Shown here: positions 38,801 through 52,039 of the stretch, one piece after another
How the letters are laid out: every line of letters begins with the position of its first letter
Position numbering within the stretch: position 1 is the stretch's first letter
Origin: Calliopsis andreniformis
Lineage: Eukaryota; Arthropoda; Insecta; Hymenoptera; Andrenidae
DNA length: 64,000 nt
Reading direction: 5' to 3'
NCBI RefSeq assembly: GCF_051401765.1
Contig: NC_135071.1
Location: 9,092,961-9,156,960, forward strand
Notes under the pieces: model-generated
Seen by the model: the letters and a program-made list of their open reading frames with translations, nothing else
Database searches by the model: none
What the model was told of the DNA's origin: nothing
Translations under genes and position numbers: made by a program

Positions 38801-39775
38801 ATGAGATCGTTCGATAAGATTTAACGATTAAAATTTGCCTATCAGACGGTTGGGCTCATTTTTGTCGCCTTTTCTTGCCTTTCGGTCTATCAATTAGGCG
38901 TTGTCATTGAGACAGTTCCTTTATCTGCTTTTTTCTGTTTCACATTTTTTTCCAAAGATCATTGGAATAGTATAAATTCACGAATAAAGAAGCGATAATG
39001 TTAGAATACTAATCTACGTATGAAACGATCTGGGTTAATGTCGTCGAAGAACGTAAATTGTAAGTGTCATAAAATGCGAATCGTATTCGAATCGATTTCC
39101 AAACCTGTCCAACGTGACTTCCTTCCGTTCATTATCTTTTCATTTTCATATCCGGTTGGACAGACCGCAAAATATCAAACAGTGAGTATGTAAGTATTCG
39201 CGTTACTTTTCACTCTCAATTCTGATTCATTATCAAAGTATTGGTCGAAACGTGCTACCACATCCAATGTTTTAGCGTCAAGGTGAAATACCAGGCATGA
39301 AACGGAACTTATCAGAACGAAACTACAGTAATTTGAGTATTTTCGTTGAATGCAGGCGTACCTACTGACAGGAACGAGTTTTCATTTCTGTCGCTCGTTT
39401 TTCGGTCTGATCCACAGCGAATAATGCCAGGAGAGATTGCACCAGTGCAATCAATATGTCAATATCGAGACATCGTACGATTCGGAGCACAATCACAAAA
39501 AAGAATGAACCACTCAACAATATCACGAATTCATGGGTCTTCCCATTCAACGAGCAGTTTTTCCATAGATACACTTTGGCCTAGTTCAGCACTTGAGCGT
39601 CATGTCAAAGGTATCAGCACATCTGTTATCAGTCCATTGAAAGCAACAGGACACTTATCATTGAACCAGCTAGCTTTCCAACCGAACCAACGTAAAACAC
39701 AGCGACACAATGCGAGTATTCTGTCCACTGACACGGATTCGTCGTTTCCTTGTTCCTTTCTCTGCCTTTATGCAG

Positions 39776-39843
39776 CAGAACATATCAAGCAAGATCCCGA
39801 GACTGGAGCGGAGCAGCAAGGAACTGACAGCAATGGACAGCAG
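39776..39843 (+). other. Exon-like segment on the plus strand
   Basis: A strong pyrimidine tract (CCTTTCTCTGCCTTTATGCAG) is followed by 68 bases and then CAG with donor GTACGC. It could be read as QNISSKIPRLERSSKELTAM. No matching upstream or downstream exon was found, so it may be part of a non-coding transcript or coincidence in a GC-rich stretch. Confidence 0.25.
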
Positions 39844-40060
39844 GTACGCGAGTCAAATGTTGGCCACGAATGCGAGAAACGAGGGGCAACGCAGGATCAA
39901 CGATGGCGAATACGTGATTTTCGTCGAACAAGAAGTGTGCTCGGTTAGCTGGCGCGCTTTCATGACGCCTTTCGGTGCAGGCTCGGGCAACGGGACCTCG
40001 GCTGCTCTCTCGGCGCTCCGACTCGTGGCTTGCCGAACCAGCAGCAGCTAAATCGCTTAC

Positions 40061-40340
40061 CTTGCCTCGTCCCTAGCCTCCCCCACTATTACTCGGCTAA
40101 CCTGACTGCCTTTCCATTCCGTTCGCCTCTCTTTCTCCCTCTCTCGCTCTATCTTCCGAACTGCCAGCAGCCCCGGCCGGATACCGACGCACCCGCCACC
40201 ATCCACTTCCCCACCTTGCCAGCCATGAACCTAGCTCCAAGTACTCCCACCACTTTTCGCATTCCCTGTTCCGACGTCGCTGCTGCGTCCTCCCTCGCTG
40301 TACAGCGAGCTAGAGTCTACCCAACGCACGGATAGAGCCA
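40061..40340 (-). promoter_or_regulatory. Possible 5' untranslated exon and promoter of Ptp10D
   Basis: On the minus strand GGCAAG is followed by a strong donor, GTAAGC, at 40055-40060. It lies within a GC-rich, CpG-containing stretch from about 39.7 to 40.35 kb. The next minus-strand coding exon downstream is the Ptp10D signal-peptide exon, and an acceptor-like TTTCGTTAAG lies just before its ATG. The exon's 5' limit is a guess. Transcription starting nearer, at about 37.8-38.4 kb, is equally possible. Confidence 0.3.
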
Positions 40341-40344
40341 TCGG

Positions 40345-42420
40345 ACATACGTGCACGTACGAACCAGAAGCCAGGAACGTAGCTTAGCGGAGAGGTTCTT
40401 GGTACTGCTCGGGTTCGATGACTCGATTGTTATTCTGATAAAGTGTCCATGTTTGCTTCATGTTCGAAACTGTTGTAATTAGTATTGATTTTTCTGACGA
40501 ATGTCTCTTTGGGTATGCGATGTTCTACAGGAGGTATGGAGGGTATCATGGCATCCTATTATAGTTACTCATGAAGAAGTAAGAATATGTTCAAGTAGAG
40601 ACGCCATGGAGTAGAGGTATGAATTTGACAGTGTTTATGGAGTTTTTGAATACGTCACGGAGGAACAATTCGAAATTGCGAGTAGCAAACTACGCCCTTG
40701 ACAGTTTTGTTATAGTTTAATGGCTTGTAACATATTCTTTTATGATGTCTCTCATTATCCTCGATGGAGAGTTTATTCAAAGCTCACGAAAGCGTTAAAT
40801 CGGAAGCAAACTGAGGGTGAACAGCACTGAGCAGCTAGGTTAAGAAATTTCTCTAATTAATACCAGACTTCTTTTCAAAAGTATTTATTCTGAATAAATA
40901 AAAGATTTAATTATCGTCTGCATCGACAAATAAATCTGTAGCTTTCTGCTTACGAAGACTGTATTAAAGCCATTATCCTCGAAATCTTGAATTTCTTCGT
41001 TATTGCCTTGAAGGCTAGAATCTACCTGAGTCTTATACAGCTTTGCGACAATAAGTAAGAAACTAGGGACAGATTTTCTTGAAGCTTTTTCTTCTATCAC
41101 AAAAGAATAAATTATAAAACGAGAAAATTCGACAAATTTCAGTGAAATCAGAGGTAATATCAAGAATATGAATTTTCATGAAACGACAAAGATGTCACTC
41201 ACATCCCAGCAGAATTCAAACCCTCAAGGTCTCATTGTCCCATAAAATTGTCGAAGAAAAATATCCGAAGTGGACTGTCGAAACTGCCATAATTGCTTTA
41301 TGACAAGGACAAGGATGCAAATAAACATGAATAGTGAATTCGGGACAACTGTAATATTCCCTTAACCTTGCCAGCCATATTGTGACGTCAGCTCGAATCA
41401 TGCGCACAGCACGCAGGTTGAAAACTATGCATGTGTTTACAAAGCACGGTAACAGTCACACCTTCTCTTCTTTTTGTTCACACTTTGTCACGTACATCTA
41501 CCTTACTGCCTTTTTCCTGACGCGAGTCACTAGTTAACGTTGCACACACACAGGCATTCGAGACGCGTTACCATTTGTATCAACAGACCTTACTCATTTG
41601 TTTCTTCCTGTCTACCTCTATGGGTTTTCCCATTACATGCGACCTTTCGCTGGCGCTTGCCCTCCATCCTTAATCCTGGAGAGGCAGACTCGCTACAAAT
41701 GCAACCCTCACTCTCCTGAACAATAAGGGCGTCTACGGACTAACCGTATATATGTGTTTGTGCTACCTGACCCTCCCTTCATGAAGAGCTCAAATATAAA
41801 AGTGGAACATCAAAGGCGCATTTAATTTAAAAACATGTCGCGTGACTATCCTAATGTAATTAAAAGTTTGAAATACATACAATTAGAATGCATTTAAGTT
41901 TCTTTTACTGAACATATAATATAATACTACTGAATGGAAATAAACGATAATTTTGGAATTTCAGTTACATTTTATTTAAAGTTTTCCCTGCCGAAATTGT
42001 AAAAAATACATACATATGAAGATAGTTGGAAGACTATATTTAGAATTGAAGAAAATGTAAATTAATAAAAATTACTAATAAGTCAACAAGTGACAAAGTA
42101 CTTGTAAGTCCTAAGTCCAAAACAATAAAGGAAATGAAACTGGAGCTAAAATACTGAAATAATGAGTAAATTACTAAATTTTTCCAAACATCTTTAAATA
42201 ATAAAAGTATGCCCAAATGGTTATATCAGAGTCGATTTCTTCTATTATGGCAGCTGATAAAATGGCACTAAAGGAATGTACCTCAACAGAGTATATAGGA
42301 TATCTTTTTTTATTATAGTACAGATTCATTCCATGTTTTTCAGTATACAGGATAGACTGGACAAGCAATGCGTGTTTCTGTCCCACGCTTTTGTAGCTCT
42401 AAATGGGAACCTCATCATTA
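40345..42420. other. No gene seen
   Basis: AT-rich, with only short frames at chance length. Confidence 0.5.
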
Positions 42421-42424
42421 TTTT

Positions 42425-42720
42425 TGTGTCACGATCAATGTTAGCGACTGTGCGTGAAATAGGAGTGCAGCGCTACGAGTGGTAAGAATTAAAGTTATAA
42501 TATCGACGTGAAATTAAATACAAGGCGTCCTGATAAGTTAATAACAAATTGATAAACAATATGCAGAAAGTCAAATGGTTGATGAAGTTCTTATAAAACC
42601 TAAAATTTCTATTTTTTTATTTATTAAAATTTTGTAATTAGCTTGAGTTCCTTAATAAATTATTTTTCAGCATGAATTCATATGAACTTTTAATAAAAAA
42701 TTATTTTTTATTACGTTTGC
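42425..42720 (+). repeat. Left copy of an inverted dispersed repeat
   Basis: It matches the reverse complement of 44,850-45,125 over about 290 bases at roughly three quarters identity by eye. Shared blocks: GAGTGGTAAGAATT, GAAATTAAATACA, ACAAATTGATAAA, TTGATGAAGTTC, CTAATTAGCTTGA. The AATACA...GTCCT block resembles the GGGTGTCC-type repeat ends common in arthropods. Confidence 0.85.
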
Positions 42721-42990
42721 AACCACACAATTCTAATTATTTGCATTCTACGGTTATATTGATAGCACACGTGAAAGATGTCCAGCGATCCTGTATACTT
42801 ATCTGTGGCAATAACTTTGTGAATCACATACCTACAAGCTAACTACTAAAATTGGTGAAGTTAGAAAATTTGTAATCGACTTTTAAATGTGTTATAGCAG
42901 TTTAAAGATCGACAATTTTTAAAGTCAAAATTAGTCATCATTTAATTGTGTTGCGAAGTCTATTTATATTTATAATTACTATCTTACATC

Positions 42991-43792
42991 TGTTGACAGT
43001 TCGCAGCCATTAGCTCGGACAGACCGATTGCCCGGGTCTCACCACGTGGAGGTTGCTGCGACTGGAGACCCAAAAGGAGATAGATCAAATCAAAGTTCCA
43101 TCAATCTCCCTTTACAAATATCATAAAGTCTAAACTTTAAATTAGCAAGGTAAAAACATGGATGGAAGACAAGTGTAAGAATTAGAAATATTAACTGGAT
43201 TCATCTTCTTTTAATGTTTTCATTCGATGGTCACGTAAATCCTGTGGGTGTAAAAATTAAAAATATTAATTGAATTCATCTTCATTTGTTGGTTACTTAA
43301 ACTCTATAAATTTAAAAATTATAAATTTTAATAAATATCCACAGATATCACGTTTTAATTCGCTGTAGACCTAAATGTTAATAAACAGGAAAAGTAAACA
43401 TTGGGAGTCGGGGTGAGACAGGATACAAAATAGAGGTAACAGAAGAGATAAAAATATTTGAGCAAAACTTACCAGTGGTCCAAGATGACCAGTGGATCCT
43501 GGCCACTGGCCAAGTGGTCTATGTGCCCCGGATGGTCCGAATCCACGAATCTCTCTAGTGCCTTCTTATACGAGAATTCGCACCCACCAGAGAACTTGCG
43601 ACAAGTGAGACACTTGTGATCCTGTAGGGTTATTTATACTCTCTCGGGGAAGATGGTGAACCAATGAGAGAAGTTCTCCGGGTGGTAGGAATTTCGAAAG
43701 TTATCAAACAAAGAATAATTTGTGAAAAATAGATATTTTCCATTAAATAATCATCACAGTAACAGTACCTGCTACACATATTGTTAACAACA
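42991..43792 (-). mobile_element. Possible solo LTR of a retrotransposon
   Basis: On the minus strand the unit runs from TGTTGTTAACAA to CTGTCAACA, that is TGTTG...CAACA ends, 802 bases. It holds a clear core promoter: ATTGG about 40 bases before GAGTATAAATAACC (TATA box at 43,631-43,638). The TA-box-proximal part is unlike the surrounding DNA in composition. No target-site duplication is obvious, and no primer site or coding part was found. The limits are therefore tentative. Confidence 0.45.
43180..43325 (+). repeat. Short tandem duplication inside the LTR-like unit
   Basis: AAATATTAA(C/T)TG(G/A)ATTCATCTTC recurs 75 bases apart (about 43,187 and 43,262), followed in both by a GGT(C/T)AC block. 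Two diverged copies. Confidence 0.65.
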
Positions 43793-44849
43793 ATGGTACA
43801 CAGAGTGCAAATTATTAACATTTATAATTGGTAGTTAACGATTGTGGAAATTAACTTTTCCTACATCATTCTTCGTTCGCTTAATCTCGCAATTCAATGA
43901 TTGGTTTCCGCTCTTTTGATCATTCGCTCCAGAGTCTTCAGAGAATGCGGATGGGTCCTTGCGATTCTCTAACTCTAGACTCTAGACTCCAGACTAAAGG
44001 AACTCCCTGGATTATTATGAACTATCCTGAATCACTATGGCCATTCAATAGTTGTTGGTCAGATGTCATTATTTTACTAATTTAAGTTTCGGAATTTAAG
44101 ACTTTTCTGAAGAAAGGTCGATAGGATACCGATTCCATGTATTTCCCCGTAGGTCATATACTATCTACCCTTAAAGTTCTTAATCATTTTTCTTTACCAC
44201 GTTTAGTAAGCGATTCATATTCATTACTAGAATTTACGCATTTGTTGCTTTTTGTTATGTATTTCTGAGACGTACTAGCGAATTCGAAGCATATGTTGAT
44301 TAATATAGCACAAATACTACTGAATATTTTAGAAGCGTATTTTAGAAGGCTCGAGCGGCAGCGAATTCGCGACGAATTGAAGAAATAGATATACGAATTG
44401 ATCTTAGTGTGAAGAGAATGTTACCAAAAATTTGCTGTCATCGCGAAAACTTCGCTTTGATCTGTGAAGACTTTTATGTAGAATTCCTTATTCCGCTGAC
44501 TTTAACCATCAAGAAATAGGTATCTCATTTAGAATAAATATCGTCACTGGTATAAGTTTTTTGCCACAATATGTTTTTTGTGAATAGCATTTTCACTTAT
44601 TACTTCAAATACCTTGTATATGGAGTGGTATGGTAGGAATATTTTATCGTTTGCTGGCATTACCAGCGCCAGTGATGAAAACACAATGTGTTTTCTACAT
44701 CCACCGTTCGAAGATTGCAGAGGGCGCTCGAAAACTAGTGGTTTTTCAATATCAAAATCAATAAAATAGTAATTATAAATATAAATACAGTTCTCAGTAA
44801 AATTAAAAGATCAATAACTTTGGTTTTAAAAATTGCAGATCTTTATAAT

Positions 44850-45125
44850 AAAAAATAATTTTTTGGAATAAGTTCCTACAGATTCACGTCTGAAAATAAT
44901 TTGTTAAGGTTCAAGCTAATTAGAAAGTTTTAATAATTAAAACAATATAAATTTTAGGTTTCATGTGAACTTCATCAATTATTTTACTTCCTACATATGC
45001 TTTATCAATTTGTTAGGACAACCTGTATTTAATTTCGCGTCAGTACTATAATTTGAATTCTTACCACTCATAGGACTGCATTCTTATTTTGCGTACAGCC
45101 GCTAATGTTTAGTATAGCACAAAAT
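44850..45125 (-). repeat. Right copy of the inverted dispersed repeat
   Basis: Mirror copy of 42,425-42,720. The two arms enclose about 2.1 kb that includes the possible LTR. Confidence 0.85.
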
Positions 45126-45129
45126 GTAC

Positions 45130-46100
45130 TATTAATGTACTATAAATGTACTATTATCATGTATGTTATAATAAAAATATAAAAATAAAAAATGAACTAT
45201 ATAGTGAGTAATATACCTACTTTTAGCGTACCTAAGAATTATACTGTAGGTTTTCGAATTGGTTAAGAAACATTTTCATCTCATTAACAATCGAGTTTTG
45301 ATATCTTAGTTGGATAAAAATTTTTGAAAATTACTTCCAATCTCTACAATTGGAATGCCTGAAGACTGTCCATACTGATTATTTTCTTTCTTAATTCTAT
45401 TTTTCTGATAAAAAGTCTTATTTAGTATCATACAGTGTCGGAGATAAAATCTGTTACAAACAGAAATTGTATGACAAGTAATCTCGCACGCAAAAAATTT
45501 ACTGTATTAAATTAGCAAGGATCGAGAATGATGTCACCAACAAGTTTGTTCCGTTTCGTCAGTGTGGAGTTATTATTCGCACATATTTTTATTTGCATAC
45601 CCATTTGAATAATTTTCAAACGATGCTGGAACACAATAGCGCATACTCAATCCCTATAAAATTTAAATATTTTCCCGTATATGCAAGGTGGCACGATTCT
45701 TCAACTCCTTACATTATTACGTATTATTATCCATAACTGCAGTTTTCGACTGCTGAAAAACAATTTATTTCAGAAAGACAACGATATTAAAACGAATTTA
45801 TTTAAAAACAGTTTCTTTTGAATAACTTTTCAGCAGAACCATTTTGTGATATCTGAAATGTGGCTTTGTAATGCCTTCTCCAAGTTTCTTTATTCCCATA
45901 AATAACAACTCTTTAGCTAAGTGGAAATTGTTGGAAGAACGCAGAGTATATGTGACATCGTGGGCGAAAGAAGAGAGACGAGGATGGTAAATGAAATTAC
46001 AAAAGAGCACAGAGGGCAGACAGTGCCCATTCAAGGAATGGGCCATATTTAAAGGGATTAAAACTCCGTGGTTCTCCCATCGGTCCCTTCAAAATTCACG
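45130..46100. other. No gene seen upstream of the plus-strand gene
   Basis: AT-rich, with a small tandem run of AATGTACTAT-type units at about 45,125-45,160. Confidence 0.5.
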
Positions 46101-46125
46101 CCATCGCCGAATCGAGCAACTGACT

Positions 46126-46150
46126 TATAAAACCCGTTTGCGCATGCGCC
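46126..46150 (+). promoter_or_regulatory. Core promoter: TATA box and NRF-1/Ewg-type palindrome
   Basis: TATAAAA at 46,126-46,132 is followed by TGCGCATGCGCC at 46,139-46,150, the consensus of NRF-1 (Erect wing in flies). The downstream sequence is GC-richer and ends in a donor at 46,365. Both sites are read from the sequence. Their use is inferred. Confidence 0.5.
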
Positions 46151-46154
46151 AGCG

Positions 46155-46364
46155 CTAGTATTGCGCCGTGATGCGCTCTCGCAAGCGAAACGCCAAGTGG
46201 ATCGAGCCAGTGTTGAACCGCCACTCTGCGGTGTTACGTGCGCTGTATTTTCGGTTTATCGAGCATTTCGTTCGCGCGAAAATTCTCAACGAGACGAAAA
46301 CGAAAAACGAACTGTGAATTAACCGGTGTATTATTATAAACGTTGAATTACCCTTTCTCGCGAG
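46155..46364 (+). other. Probable 5' untranslated first exon of the LD/CaaX gene
   Basis: The segment ends CTCGCGAG followed by the strong donor GTACGT (46,365). There is no long open frame in it. The next plus-strand acceptor with a coding exon is at 51,882, so it most likely splices there across a 5.5-kb intron. The 5' limit is placed about 25-30 bases after the TATA box and is approximate. Confidence 0.45.
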
Positions 46365-49300
46365 GTACGTCTCAGAACTCTTCCATTCCTATATTTAGGC
46401 TTCCACACTTTCGCTGAAATCCGATTCAAAAATATCACTCGTTTCTACCCAGTCTTACTATACCATGTACAGTATTTCCTTGCTATAGTCTCATGGTTCA
46501 TTGACGAGTCTATAGCAAAGGACACGTTCCTGAGGTCAACCCTACTCTTAACAGCTCGCCAAACATGGAAATGAAAGCAAAATTCATTTCCTCGAAATAA
46601 TTCCATGATATGGTCAATTTATCAGCGAGTTTATAGCGAGGGAACTCTGTAGTTTGGCGCAAAAAGAATTTTTAAATTCCGAAAATAAAAGCTGTGCAAT
46701 TGAAGTCCACGCGAGATAAGTCCTTATATGGATTAGTCAGAAATGAGTGAAGGTAATTGTACTTTCTGCGCCCACCAAATGAGTACCGCCTGAGGGTAAT
46801 ATCGTTTACATACAATGTCAAATGCATTCTCTGTAAATCGCACTGAATTATTCAGTACAGCAATAATTCACATTTTTCATGTCGATTGATGCATTATTAA
46901 AGGTCACTACGACATAAGAAATCTGATTAAAAAAACGTAGCTGTTATTATCATAAGAAGTGTTCTAGAAAATGTAGGATATTAATTTAGCACGTACAATT
47001 TACAAAATAGTTACTATGTATTAAATGTTCGTAAACCTCGACCGATCTAATTGCCACTTACATCGAATTACACTAAATGCAGCAATCGCGACATTGGCAG
47101 TCGCATGCAGCAATTAATCTCGCCATATTAAAAACACTCACGGCACGTTTAAGAGGCTGTTCGAACAGTGGGCCTCGTTATGTAGAGTATTCACGTTATC
47201 CCAGCAGGGATTCCGGCGTAAAGCAAAAAGGTCGATCTAAATTGGATTCGACTCCCTTAACGTCCCAATGTACAAAAGTGAGCGCCACAAATTTCGAACA
47301 TAAAATATGCATCGTGCTTATTTTGCAACCATGACTCAGTGTATATTTTCTGCACGCCCGCTGTGTGCTGTTTTCATCATTTTTGTTGTTACTCTTTTTC
47401 GTTTTTCTTAATTCTAAAACGATTCTTCCACTTAGAATTTTATTTATTGGTTTCAATTTTTCTAAATTTCTATTTCTAGATTCTTTGAAACAGAGACATC
47501 TAGAGATAGTATTTTAAAGGAGATGGTTGATTATGGAAACGAACTAGATAAAATCACGTTTATCATACATTCTCTGTTGTGCACGTAACACAGTAAGCAG
47601 ATGATCATTCTCACAATTAGATGGGCGGAAGGTCAGATCCTACTTTCTGTCTTCGTGGATGTTTCATCTATGTCAGGTGTGATTCAAGGATCATTCAGAG
47701 TACGCTCCAGCCAGTAGAGTTTCAGTGACATTTACATAAAAAAGAAGTCGTTACAAAGTCTTTCGAGGCCGTTTTACTTTTTTTTGCGTTTTCGAATGAG
47801 CATCGTTAAAAATAGCGTGAGTTTTAAAAATTGAAGCTCATTTTTTCCTTGTAATATCACAAAGTTACATTTCTAAATAATAACAATTTTCCATTTGGTT
47901 GTACAATACTACAGATGGTATCTTTGAAAAGAGAATTCACGTTTCACTTGTTACAAAACATAAAATATCACTATAAAAGGCGAAGTGCAATTAGCAAGTA
48001 GTCTTGATAATGAATAAACGGAAGATCGTACGAGTTGCATGGCTCTTTTCACGTTGCAATTTTATAAAACTTTCTGGGTTATATTTGCACAAGCAAAACA
48101 AAGAACGCTATATCACAAGCAAAAGAAAAACGAGAGAAATAGAATGAAACCCTGGGCGCCAGTTGGCTGGACCATTGCCACCCACGCGATGTCAAATGTC
48201 GCTATTATGTTTACGTAAGCTGAGAGCTGCGTTTCCTTTTCTGATTTTCTTGAATTAAAGACTTACAAATGACAGTGCGTTTCTATACAAACTAAAATTT
48301 TATTCAATGTTTGATTCGCTGAACTCTGTGCTGATTTATTATCAGAAATATTACCGAGCGGCACTCTAGTTAGACGAACGCTTATACAGATCAATTAATA
48401 ATAATTTTTTAAAATCTACCTGTCAATTAAAATATCTCAGAGTAGTTGCATCCGAGGTATCAGTGTATGCGTCCAAAAATAATTTGTAAAAAATTACTTG
48501 TAATATTAGTAAGTACATGGTTTTTGTAACATTATTTTAATAGAAAAACATGTTCCAGGTCATAGAACGTTAAACTATGTACCATTTGTTATGCATACAC
48601 TACTATTAGTGGACTTAATAATAGAACAGTTCATTCTTCATTGCACACGTAAAGACGATACTTACGTATAAACGGAGACAATAGCTGTGACATAATTAAC
48701 ATGTTGGTAATGTACTCCTGTCAATGGTTGCTCAGCTATCTTAAGATCGCGTTAGTCGCATGTTCATGTTCAATCGTTTCATTGGCGCAAGTGTTGCGTT
48801 CCAGCGAAGGCCATTGAAAGGTCCTTGAAACTTCTTATACCGATTTTCTTTGTGATGTTGATATAGAGAAATTTGCGAAAAATAGTCAAATGTTCTTATG
48901 TACGAGACACAGTTGCTTATGATTAGATTCGAGGTCTAATTCTGTATGATCAAATTGTAGAATATTATACACATTTTCTTCTATTAAAAATTAAAACTCT
49001 ATCTTCTGGACTTCATTTTTGACACAAATTTGCTGAAAATCTGACTTATGTTATCTTGTCTGATAAATTCGATAAATGACGATTTTATAATCGTTCAAAA
49101 AATTTAGAACAATGCATTTTCGGATCTTATAAATCCTAGATTCTGCTTATAAAAGTAGTAGATTAATGTCTTGATGTTCTTCATGCGTTCTCTGAAACTG
49201 AACATTTATTTTCAAGACGAAACTTTGCTGATAAATTTTGTACGAAGTGTCAGACACTCTCGTATAACAACGCCAACGATCGAACAGTTGGCTAATTTCG

Positions 49301-51881
49301 TTTGATTCGCCGAATCACCAGTTTCTTTAAATCCGTATTTCCTTTTAACTTCGATGCGTAACTTTTTTTGTTTCACTGACAGCTTGCTTTAGGTATACGG
49401 ACATAAATATTCTAATGAGGCGCGTCACAGTCGATTCTATAACAATTCTGTATAACAAGGAAAATAAATTGGCACGATCTGGCAGTGAGTATAGGTATAA
49501 TAAATTTGCATAATATCGCCCACAAATTTTTACTACGATAGTTTAGGAATAACACAACAAAACATAAACAGTTTGTGCTTTTGATGCAGACCACGTATTC
49601 GTGTAAGTGCTGAGGCTCACAGAATCAGATCAACCAGTGTCATCATCATTTTAATTGACAAGAAGGCCTTGAAAGCCAATGCATAATGTTGCCACTGGCT
49701 ATGACGCTTTGCTAATGATTTGGTGTGATCAAATCACACATTCACGGTAGCGTTAGCACTTTAATTCTTTAGTAGTTGAAAGTCCAAAGATAGCGTCAGC
49801 ACAACTTAGAAGCACATAAACTTCTTCCATACTACTGACGAAATCATTAGAATATGCGATGATTCGGACCCGCAGCTCGTCAATTAAGTGCACTTTAAAT
49901 TAGTACACTTGAGTGGTTTCTATTCATTCGTCTGAAACGTATTTGCCTAACTAGTCGAAACAAATGGCAGTAAGAAAATGTACGATTCTGAATTAAGACT
50001 TTTAAGTCAAATTGAACATAAAGAAAGCTACACGATTTCCAAAAATTATGCAAGTCGAAGTGTTATGGAAAAGTGAAAAATTGTAGAATAGAAATCATAA
50101 ATTATTTCTTCTTATACAAAATACAAGGATGAAGCAAGAATGTCACGTTTAGCACGAAAAACTAAAAATTACAAATTTTAGCCACGAATTGGTTCGAGCA
50201 ACAGATCTTGATCTGTCGGACAGGTTGGAGGAATATAAATTCTAGTGACCGAATGGGTATACGTTTCAAGGTTTAGTAGCGATCATACGAATGCGTGTCT
50301 CCTCCGCAGATGATTCTTGGAAGGCCTCCTTGGCCCCTTTGCCCCATTCCCATCGATGCTACGCCGGAATAACACAACCGACCTTTTGGCATTTCCCGAG
50401 GAAATACTCTCCAGACTCTCTAACTCGTTCGAGTCATCGTGTCGATATTTAGAACAGATTCGGTTCAGTAGACAAATTCGAGCCAGTTCTGTCCTGATAA
50501 ATGCAATGTGACTAGCGTGTTCTGCCTATTAGAGTTCTCAATTGTAGGCGTCTGATAACTTTCATACCCCACTCATTAAGTGAGTCCCTCCCTCCATGGC
50601 TTATAAAGGTACTTAGAAAAAAATGAGTTGCAATTATTAGTCATTCTATGAGCACCCTATTTTATCACCGAGACGCTGGACTTTGCTTCAATCAGCTTTC
50701 ATTTTTCAGACGATATTGTTTTCATTTTTTCTGTGTATCATTTTGAGAAATCTAATGGATGAAGCTAAAGGCATAATATTATTGGATAAAACAAGAAAAT
50801 GAAATTATTCAAAATTTTTCTGTGTTTGCCTCTGTCGATGAAGCTCTTGTGTCTCCTTCTGCCTAGATTTGCATAAATTGATTTATATAGTATTTCCACA
50901 AATCTAAATGTTCGTCTTATCTTTCGGACGATCTAAAGCGAATCCCAAGAGTTTATTCACAAGAACAAAATACTTAACTTTAGTGAATCGTATTTTACAA
51001 CTTGATCTTCAAAATAATAGTGATCGTCAAACGCTTAAAGTGCATGTTGGGAATCTAGCAGTGGCATAAGAACGAAGAAATAGAAATAAATCTCGGTACG
51101 CAAGTTTCTATCAGGAACGTCGGGTAATACACGCGCCCACTTAATTTGAAATGCCACTACTCTAGTCCACAACTTACTTTAGTGGTACTGATAAACCGGC
51201 TTCAGGTATTCACCGCGAAAGTCCTGCACCGCGCCTTAAGATCCAGTTCTCAATCTCTTCAAATCTGCCATATTTATAAACGTCCAGCTTCTATAAATAG
51301 TACTCCTAACACTCAGTATCTAGAAAAATAGCGATAACAAGGTTTGAGTAAAAGTTCTAATAATCTGACAGGAAGACTGAGAAAAAGTCCGATTTCATGA
51401 AACTCTGGACAGTCTGCGCAACTAATGACGATCCCTAATGCATAAAGATTATGTAAGCATCTGCTTTGTGCCTAAATAAGATTTGTCGAAGGCTGTACTT
51501 ATTTTTGTCGCATCGCGCTTAATAGGTGCAACGAATTTCTCTGAAAATTACTATCTTTTCGGATGATCTGTCTCGATATAGTTAACAAAGTAAACGACTT
51601 GTGATGAGGCTTCATTGAGAACCAAGGATACTAGTTAGCAGTTTATAGAGTTAACTTTTAATTCGATTTCGAGGGGTACTCGAAAGTTAACTAATTGCGG
51701 AAGAAAGTTGGAAATAAAAAACAAAATTACCAGAAGTTTATGTCTTTGGACATATACAAAATTATATACGAATAGTATCTATTCTGAGATTTACTAGCGA
51801 AATTTATTCCACGTAATATTAAGACTGACTCAACGAAAGTTGTGAACAAATGGATATCTGACTTCTCAAATTGTCTGTCAG
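46365..51881 (+). other. Probable first intron of the LD/CaaX gene; no other gene seen
   Basis: AT-rich. Only short frames at chance length and fragments that may belong to dispersed repeats (for example 48,955-49,040, with TTCTGGACTTCA resembling family A). Confidence 0.4.
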
Positions 51882-52039
51882 GTTTCGTGAGGCAGGGAAC
51901 TCGAAGAAGAGCGCAATGTCAGCAGCGGTGAGAGAGAGAACGTCAACGCACACCAGCAGAAAGATAGTGAGTCATAGCGGTCCTATATCTGGCCAGAGCC
52001 AGGCAGCAACCACGGCCAACAGCCTCGAAAACAACTTAG
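51882..52039 (+). CDS. LD/CaaX gene, first coding exon
   Basis: Acceptor TTGTCTGTCAG ends at 51,881. 34 bases of leader precede the ATG at 51,916. It encodes MSAAVRERTSTHTSRKIVSH and a Ser/Ala/Gln-rich stretch, ending ENNL plus one base. Donor GTAAAC follows. The join to the next exon creates the LD motif (ENNL-D-ALLEDL), strong support for this junction. Confidence 0.8.

Noticed and set aside
39346..39948. 200-codon plus-strand frame
   Set aside because: Longest unexplained frame of the region, but it begins GTA/ATG-poor, has no domain, and a better exon-like structure lies inside it in another frame. Not supported as a gene.
40400..40425. GGGTTCGAT resembling a tRNA box B
   Set aside because: The rest of the box B consensus and any cloverleaf are missing.
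43010..43090. Pairing of GGGTCTC with GAGACCC that looked like a tRNA or structured RNA
   Set aside because: No acceptor stem, anticodon arm or box B; it falls within the LTR-like unit.
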